From NCBI GenBank assembly GCA_014378805.1, contig JACMMY010000275.1:1-6111 (forward strand): a stretch of 6,111 bases of DNA, read 5' to 3'. Below are positions 5,059 through 6,111 of the stretch, one piece after another. Position numbers and translations under genes: made by a program. This stretch comes from Moraxellaceae bacterium. GTDB lineage: Bacteria; Pseudomonadota; Gammaproteobacteria; Pseudomonadales; Moraxellaceae. The notes beneath the pieces are model-generated. The model did not search any database. It was not told where the DNA came from and saw nothing but the letters and a program-made list of their open reading frames with translations. Position 1 is the first letter of the stretch. Each line of letters opens with the position of its first letter.

Positions 5059-6111
5059 TTAAAGAGCTGCAACCTGCCAAACGCCTTGTGATTGCACAAG
5101 CGTATGCGTGGCTGATTCACTCACTGCGCGTGCATCAAATTTTTCATTGGCATTCAACGCTTGAACGACAACATTGCCTTCTGCACGTTCGGTAGCAATT
5201 GCGGCTAATAGAGCAGTATCACGACCTGCAGGCGCAACGACGATTTGCTGTGCACTTTCTGGCAAATAACCAGTCAAAGTATACAAATCACAGCTAAAAC
5301 CTGTTGCTGGGCGTGCACGACCAAAAGCCTGACCAACGCCATCATAGCGTCCACCTTTAGCGAGTGGCATTGCAAAATTCGGTGCGTAAACCGCAAAAAC
5401 CAAACCTGTATGGTAATGATACCCACGAAGTTCCGTCGCATCGACGCCAACATTAATCTGCGGCCAATGTGTTTGCACATGGGCAAGCGCGGTTGCGAGT
5501 TGCTCTAAAGCATTTTGCACATCTGCATGTTGCCGTGCTTGTGCTGATAATTGTGCAGCAAGGGCAGGGAGATCATGTCCCAAACGACCGAGCACAAGGA
5601 AGTCATTCCCTTGCGGTATGTTTTGACAAAATTCTTTCAGTTCTGGAATCGATTTGCGTTGATAAATATCAAACAAAATCTGTTCTTGCTCATGATTCAA
5701 ACCAGTTGCAACTGCCAATGCGCGGAACACAGCAACATGTCCTAAATCTAAATGCAGTTTTTCGGTTAATCCTGCGTCAAATAGCACGGTGAGCATGAGA
5801 TCAATCATCTCAAGATCAGCTTCAATCCCTGCATGACCAAACCATTCAGCGCCAATTTGCAACGGTGTACGTGATGCAGACAAGCCTTGCGGATGCGTGT
5901 GCAAAACAGTCGCAGCATAGCAATAACGTGCCACGCCATCAGTCGGATTCACATGTGCATCAATTCGTGCGACTTGCGGAGTAATATCCGCGCGAACGCC
6001 CATTAATCTGCCAGTCAGCTGATCAATGAGTTTAAAGGTGACGAGGTCTAAATCATGGTTATTCACGCTTGCATTCACATCATTGCTGGTCAACAGAGAC
6101 TCAACATATTC
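5059..6111 (-). CDS. hisZ: ATP phosphoribosyltransferase regulatory subunit (5' end cut off by window)
   Basis: HisZ is a histidyl-tRNA synthetase paralogue that does not charge tRNA. It binds the short form of HisG to make the active, histidine-sensitive ATP phosphoribosyltransferase of histidine synthesis. The visible 350 residues include the motif-2-like GVRADITPQVARIDAH (38-53 of the fragment), ELRGYHYHTG (227-236), GGRYDG (253-258) and ATGFSCD (269-275), all in HisZ order. The frame is open to the window edge: codons before the TTG at 6093 read EYVESL, as in the HisZ N-terminal region, so that TTG is internal. About 40-45 residues are probably missing beyond 6111, judging from a usual length near 390. 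Its presence implies a short-form hisG elsewhere. A hisZ-purA order is also known in Pseudomonas, downstream of hflKC. Confidence 0.95.
   Translation of the reverse strand, partial: EYVESLLTSNDVNASVNNHDLDLVTFKLIDQLTGRLMGVRADITPQVARIDAHVNPTDGVARYCYAATVLHTHPQGLSASRTPLQIGAEWFGHAGIEADLEMIDLMLTVLFDAGLTEKLHLDLGHVAVFRALAVATGLNHEQEQILFDIYQRKSIPELKEFCQNIPQGNDFLVLGRLGHDLPALAAQLSAQARQHADVQNALEQLATALAHVQTHWPQINVGVDATELRGYHYHTGLVFAVYAPNFAMPLAKGGRYDGVGQAFGRARPATGFSCDLYTLTGYLPESAQQIVVAPAGRDTALLAAIATERAEGNVVVQALNANEKFDARAVSESATHTLVQSQGVWQVAAL

Noticed and set aside
5274..5792. Several open frames of 60-110 codons within hisZ on both strands
   Set aside because: They lie wholly inside a well-supported hisZ frame and show no family motifs; they are shadows of the real gene.
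6091..6093. TTG at 6093 as the hisZ start codon
   Set aside because: The frame stays open upstream to the window edge and reads EYVESL, as expected inside the HisZ N-terminal region, so this TTG encodes an internal leucine.

Overview
The window reads as ordinary chromosomal DNA from a gammaproteobacterium. The family Moraxellaceae, in or near Acinetobacter, is the best guess. The protein sequences, the monofunctional TrpC, the detached trpGDC block (no trpE, trpF, trpB or trpA beside it) and the hisZ-purA pair fit that group. The genus is inferred from remembered relatives, not from a search. All supported genes are on the minus strand, so transcription runs from high to low coordinates.

Layout in the order of transcription: (1) 6111-5059, hisZ, missing its N-terminus beyond the window edge; (2) 4986-3670, purA, 72 bases after hisZ from the preferred start; (3) 3645-3612, a strong intrinsic terminator for purA; (4) 3611-3353, a non-coding stretch holding a candidate trp promoter, two hairpin-forming inverted repeats and a doubtful small reading frame; (5) 3352-873, trpG, trpD and trpC, with trpG and trpD overlapping and 28 bases between trpD and trpC; (6) 837-118, a Smr-domain protein 35 bases after trpC, probably on the same transcript; (7) 117-1, a spacer with a possible promoter and the possible first codons of another minus-strand gene.

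The pathways meet at PRPP and adenylate. HisZ is the regulatory partner of the short-form HisG, which consumes ATP and PRPP. PurA makes adenylosuccinate on the way to AMP. TrpG, TrpD and TrpC supply ammonia for anthranilate, attach phosphoribosyl from PRPP, and close the indole ring. TrpE must be encoded elsewhere. The Smr protein belongs to a nucleic-acid nuclease family and has no evident role in tryptophan synthesis.

I see no mobile element, CRISPR array, RNA gene or clearly new system. The points most worth a second look are an altered and lengthened PRPP-binding loop in TrpD, the Smr gene riding behind the trp genes, and an inverted repeat overlapping the candidate trp promoter.
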